Origin: Pseudomonas sp. PGPPP3
Lineage (GTDB): Bacteria; Pseudomonadota; Gammaproteobacteria; Pseudomonadales; Pseudomonadaceae
Assembly (NCBI GenBank): GCA_002256055.1
Contig: NKIE01000091.1
Location: forward strand, 1 to 8,788
Length of the DNA stretch: 8,788 nt
Direction: 5' to 3'
In this document: piece after piece, positions 6,906 to 8,788 of the stretch
Position numbering within the stretch: the stretch's first letter is position 1
How the letters are laid out: every line of letters starts with the position of its first letter
Notes under the pieces: generated by a model
The model's input: only the letters and a program-made list of their open reading frames with translations
Database searches by the model: none
What the model was told of the DNA's origin: nothing
Translations under genes and position numbers: made by a program

Positions 6906-7470
6906 TAACGTGAGTTACTGCAGGGGCTCATCCCTAATTGAAGTTCTGATCACCCTTCTTATTTTCACTGTTGGGCTTTTGGGATTTGCGGGATTACAGC
7001 TCAACGCTTTACAGAGTACCGGCGATAGCTCCCAGCGGTCGCAGGCGGTCTGGATTACCCAAGAGCTTGCCGAAAGGATGCGAGCAAACGCCGCTGCAAC
7101 GATTAATGACTATACATCCGCTGCAACTAACTGCAGTAATTTACCTACTCAAATTTGTGCAGATCATTACAACCCCGTTGGCGGCGCAAAAGTAAACGCA
7201 ACTCAATGCATTCCAGCTCAAATGGCAGCATTTGATGTATGGGAAGCCCAATGTTCTTACAGCGGCACAGCCACCTATCAAGCTAACAGCACTGCAGCTA
7301 ACGGCCGTTACAGCAGTCGAGATTTTCTATCGACACCAGCATCTGGAACTCAGCCGCTAGCCCTAAACGCCTCAGGAACACGCCTGATAATGACCTCAAA
7401 CTGGTCAAGCAAGGGAGCTAAAACAACTGCTGGCGAATCCCTTTCCTCCTCTCTGGATGTTCAAAGATGA
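6892..7470 (+). CDS. pilV: PilV, type IV pilus minor pilin (GspI-like)
   Basis: This 192-residue prepilin has leader MMAVNNVSYCRG and mature SSLIEVLITLLIFTVGLLGF. Cleavage after Gly12 leaves Ser instead of Phe at mature 1, but Glu is kept at mature 5 (residue 17). Mature 22 is Gly rather than Pro. The helix continues with LQLNALQSTGDSSQRSQAVW and ELAERMRAN, typical of PilV. Cys81, 89, 106 and 121 lie in the periplasmic domain. PilV belongs to the priming and tip complex with PilW, PilX and FimU. Two ATGs are possible, 6892 and 6895; AAGGTG at 6879-6884 suits both (7 and 10 nt). The start lies inside the fimU 3' end, and the stop shares four bases (ATGA) with pilW, so translation is coupled on both sides. 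Confidence 0.87.
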   Translation: MMAVNNVSYCRGSSLIEVLITLLIFTVGLLGFAGLQLNALQSTGDSSQRSQAVWITQELAERMRANAAATINDYTSAATNCSNLPTQICADHYNPVGGAKVNATQCIPAQMAAFDVWEAQCSYSGTATYQANSTAANGRYSSRDFLSTPASGTQPLALNASGTRLIMTSNWSSKGAKTTAGESLSSSLDVQR

Positions 7471-8273
7471 ATCATCTTCCGAGCCGCCAAGCAGGCATCA
7501 GCCTGATTGAACTCTTAGTAGCGTTGGTACTTGGCCTTGTTTTACTTCTCGGTATTAGCCAAGTCTTTCTCTCCAGCCGCCAAACATTTGCCACCAATGA
7601 AGCAATGTCCAAGCTTCAGGAAAATGGACGCTTCGCACTTGAGTTTATTGCCCGAAGCGCTCGCCAAGCAGGCTATTTATCCCCTGGTTCAACACTAGAC
7701 ATGCCTTACCCTGCAGAGCCCGTTGCCTGCGGCCTAGGTACGACTTCTAGCAATCCGTGCGCAGTTAACGGAACAGGTTCTGGCTCCTCATCAGATCGTG
7801 TGAGTTTTACATCTGAGCCAATATTAACAGATGGCGCCTTGCGTGATTGTGCCGGCACCACTGTAACCACCAACAAAGTAATTATTAACTCATACTTTAT
7901 TATCGCCGCTGACGCCAACAACCCTCAGCCTGCACTTGCATGCAGCTCTTACAACCGCACAGACAGTGCTTGGATCACACAAAACCAACGTTTAATCGAC
8001 GGAATTGAATCACTACAAATTCTTTATGGCATCAACACTACAGGCAACTCAAAAAGCGTTAATCAGTTTGTATCTGCAAACAGGGTTACAAACTGGGGAA
8101 ATGTGCTGGCAGTGCGAATAGCTGTTCTGGCCAACTCACTGGACGACACTAATCCAGCGCCACCACAGCGTAACTATTACCTGCTAGATGCAGCCCCTGC
8201 AACACCCGCCGCAGGCGACAAAAAAGCCAGGCAAATATTTACTACCACCGTTCATTTCAAAAATGTGTACTGA
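7467..8273 (+). CDS. pilW: PilW, type IV pilus minor pilin (GspJ-like)
   Basis: This 268-residue prepilin has leader MNHLPSRQAG and mature ISLIELLVALVLGLVLLLGI, with Ile at mature 1 and Glu at mature 5 (residue 15). Family features follow: SKLQENGRFALEFIARSARQ (48-67), LIDGIESLQILYGI (176-189) and the C-terminal RQIFTTTVHFKN (255-266). Its length is close to that of P. aeruginosa PilW (about 274 residues). Cys88, 98, 128 and 159 may form disulfides. PilW works with PilV, PilX and PilY1 to start pilus assembly and sits near the tip. The start overlaps the pilV stop as ATGA, and pilX begins within 10 bp of the stop. Local G+C is low: 23 of 60 bases in 7861-7920. Confidence 0.92.
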   Translation: MNHLPSRQAGISLIELLVALVLGLVLLLGISQVFLSSRQTFATNEAMSKLQENGRFALEFIARSARQAGYLSPGSTLDMPYPAEPVACGLGTTSSNPCAVNGTGSGSSSDRVSFTSEPILTDGALRDCAGTTVTTNKVIINSYFIIAADANNPQPALACSSYNRTDSAWITQNQRLIDGIESLQILYGINTTGNSKSVNQFVSANRVTNWGNVLAVRIAVLANSLDDTNPAPPQRNYYLLDAAPATPAAGDKKARQIFTTTVHFKNVY

Positions 8274-8276
8274 GGT
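8271..8276 (+). promoter_or_regulatory. Ribosome binding site that decides the pilX start
   Basis: TGAGGT overlaps the pilW stop codon and lies 7 nt before TTG at 8284. The competing in-frame ATG at 8263 has no purine-rich site upstream, which favours the TTG start. Confidence 0.6.
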
Positions 8277-8283
8277 AAAACCC

Positions 8284-8787
8284 TTGAATACCTTATCAAC
8301 ACTTCAAGATCAGCGTGGCGCAACCCTAATTGTCGCTCTTGTTTTCTTATTGATCCTCACTGCTGCAGGGATTACTGCCGTCAGACTTGCAACAACGGAA
8401 GAACGCATGGCCAGCAACAGCCAGTTTCGCGGAGCAACATTTCAACTGGCGCAGAGTGAAATAAAAGCACACCTGCTTAGTTTCAACACAAATGTGGCCA
8501 ACCGCGCACCACTGCAAGCGGCCTTAGATAAGGCGGCAGAGCCAATAACCCGCTTCCCGAATAGACTGGCAGCTCAAACCCTAACAGCCCAAATCAGCTC
8601 CAGTGGACTAACGCAGAGCAGTCAAGTCAATTCCCTCGCAAACATTGACTGCCTTACCCTTGGCCTTGGTGACTCGGCTGAAAACTTTACCTGCCGACAG
8701 TATGAAATAACAACGCGATCAACTCTGACCGGCGGCGCGTTCTCAGAACAGGTACAAGGCATTTACTTTATCACCCCCAAAAGCTGA
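8284..8787 (+). CDS. pilX: PilX, type IV pilus minor pilin (GspK-like position)
   Basis: This protein has 167 residues from TTG 8284, or 174 from ATG 8263. Leader MNTLSTLQDQRG precedes mature ATLIVALVFLLILTAAGITA, so Ala is at mature 1 and Val replaces Glu at mature 5. The GATLIVAL...TTEERMASN pattern is the PilX N-terminal domain, in which the fifth residue is commonly not Glu. Pseudopilins without Glu5, such as GspK, sit at the fibre tip, and PilX is placed there with PilV, PilW and PilY1. Cys123 and Cys137 could form one disulfide. It is shorter than P. aeruginosa PilX (about 195 residues) but ends cleanly at TGA 8785-8787, one base before the window edge, so it is not cut by the window. 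TTG is preferred because TGAGGT lies 7 nt upstream. pilY1 is expected next. Confidence 0.85.
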   Translation: MNTLSTLQDQRGATLIVALVFLLILTAAGITAVRLATTEERMASNSQFRGATFQLAQSEIKAHLLSFNTNVANRAPLQAALDKAAEPITRFPNRLAAQTLTAQISSSGLTQSSQVNSLANIDCLTLGLGDSAENFTCRQYEITTRSTLTGGAFSEQVQGIYFITPKS

Positions 8788-8788
8788 A

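Noticed and set aside
1..8788. Mobile elements, CRISPR arrays, tRNA or rRNA genes, or a defence system
   Set aside because: No transposase or integrase motifs, spaced direct repeats, cloverleaf sequences or terminal repeats were seen. Every substantial open frame fits the conserved pilus locus.

Overview
The window is chromosomal DNA of a gammaproteobacterium, almost certainly Pseudomonas sensu lato. The gene order is rluD(-) / bamD / PP0621-type gene / pilS / pilR / thiO(-) / fimT / fimU / pilV / pilW / pilX, which is the order of the type IV pilus minor-pilin locus of P. aeruginosa. The PilS and PilR proteins are close to full-length matches to that species' pair, including the phospho-acceptors His319 (PilS) and Asp54 (PilR). 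I saw no mobile element, CRISPR array, tRNA or rRNA.

Left part (1-1340): the 5' end of rluD (23S rRNA pseudouridine synthase) runs off the left edge on the minus strand. It is divergent from bamD, which encodes the outer-membrane assembly lipoprotein, and bamD ends in a strong intrinsic terminator. Middle (1400-4575): a compact plus-strand unit holds a 77-residue membrane-anchored zinc-ribbon-like protein (PP0621 type) that overlaps pilS by 11 nt, followed by pilR 2 bp after pilS. PilS is the membrane histidine kinase and PilR the sigma-54-dependent activator that control pilin expression. thiO (FAD glycine oxidase, thiamine thiazole branch) lies on the minus strand, convergent with pilR and divergent from fimT.

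Right part (5790-8787): five prepilin-like genes follow, fimT, fimU, pilV, pilW and pilX. fimT stands apart from the other four, separated by a 94-bp gap. fimU to pilX are tightly packed (overlap, ATGA overlap, 10-bp gap) and presumably continue into pilY1 and pilE beyond the right edge. Minor pilins form the priming complex and tip of type IV pili after processing by the prepilin peptidase PilD. FimT-type pilins have been linked to DNA binding during transformation.

Hand counts of single 60-base lines give about 65-68% G+C in bamD, pilR and thiO, but 38-48% in fimT to pilX. The break falls near the thiO/fimT boundary, which suggests that the minor-pilin block has a different history from its flanks. 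Nothing here is a wholly new system. The points most worth checking are that composition break, the PP0621-pilS overlap, the altered C-terminal basic motif of FimT, the unusual first residues of mature PilV and PilX, and possible masking of the fimU ribosome binding site.
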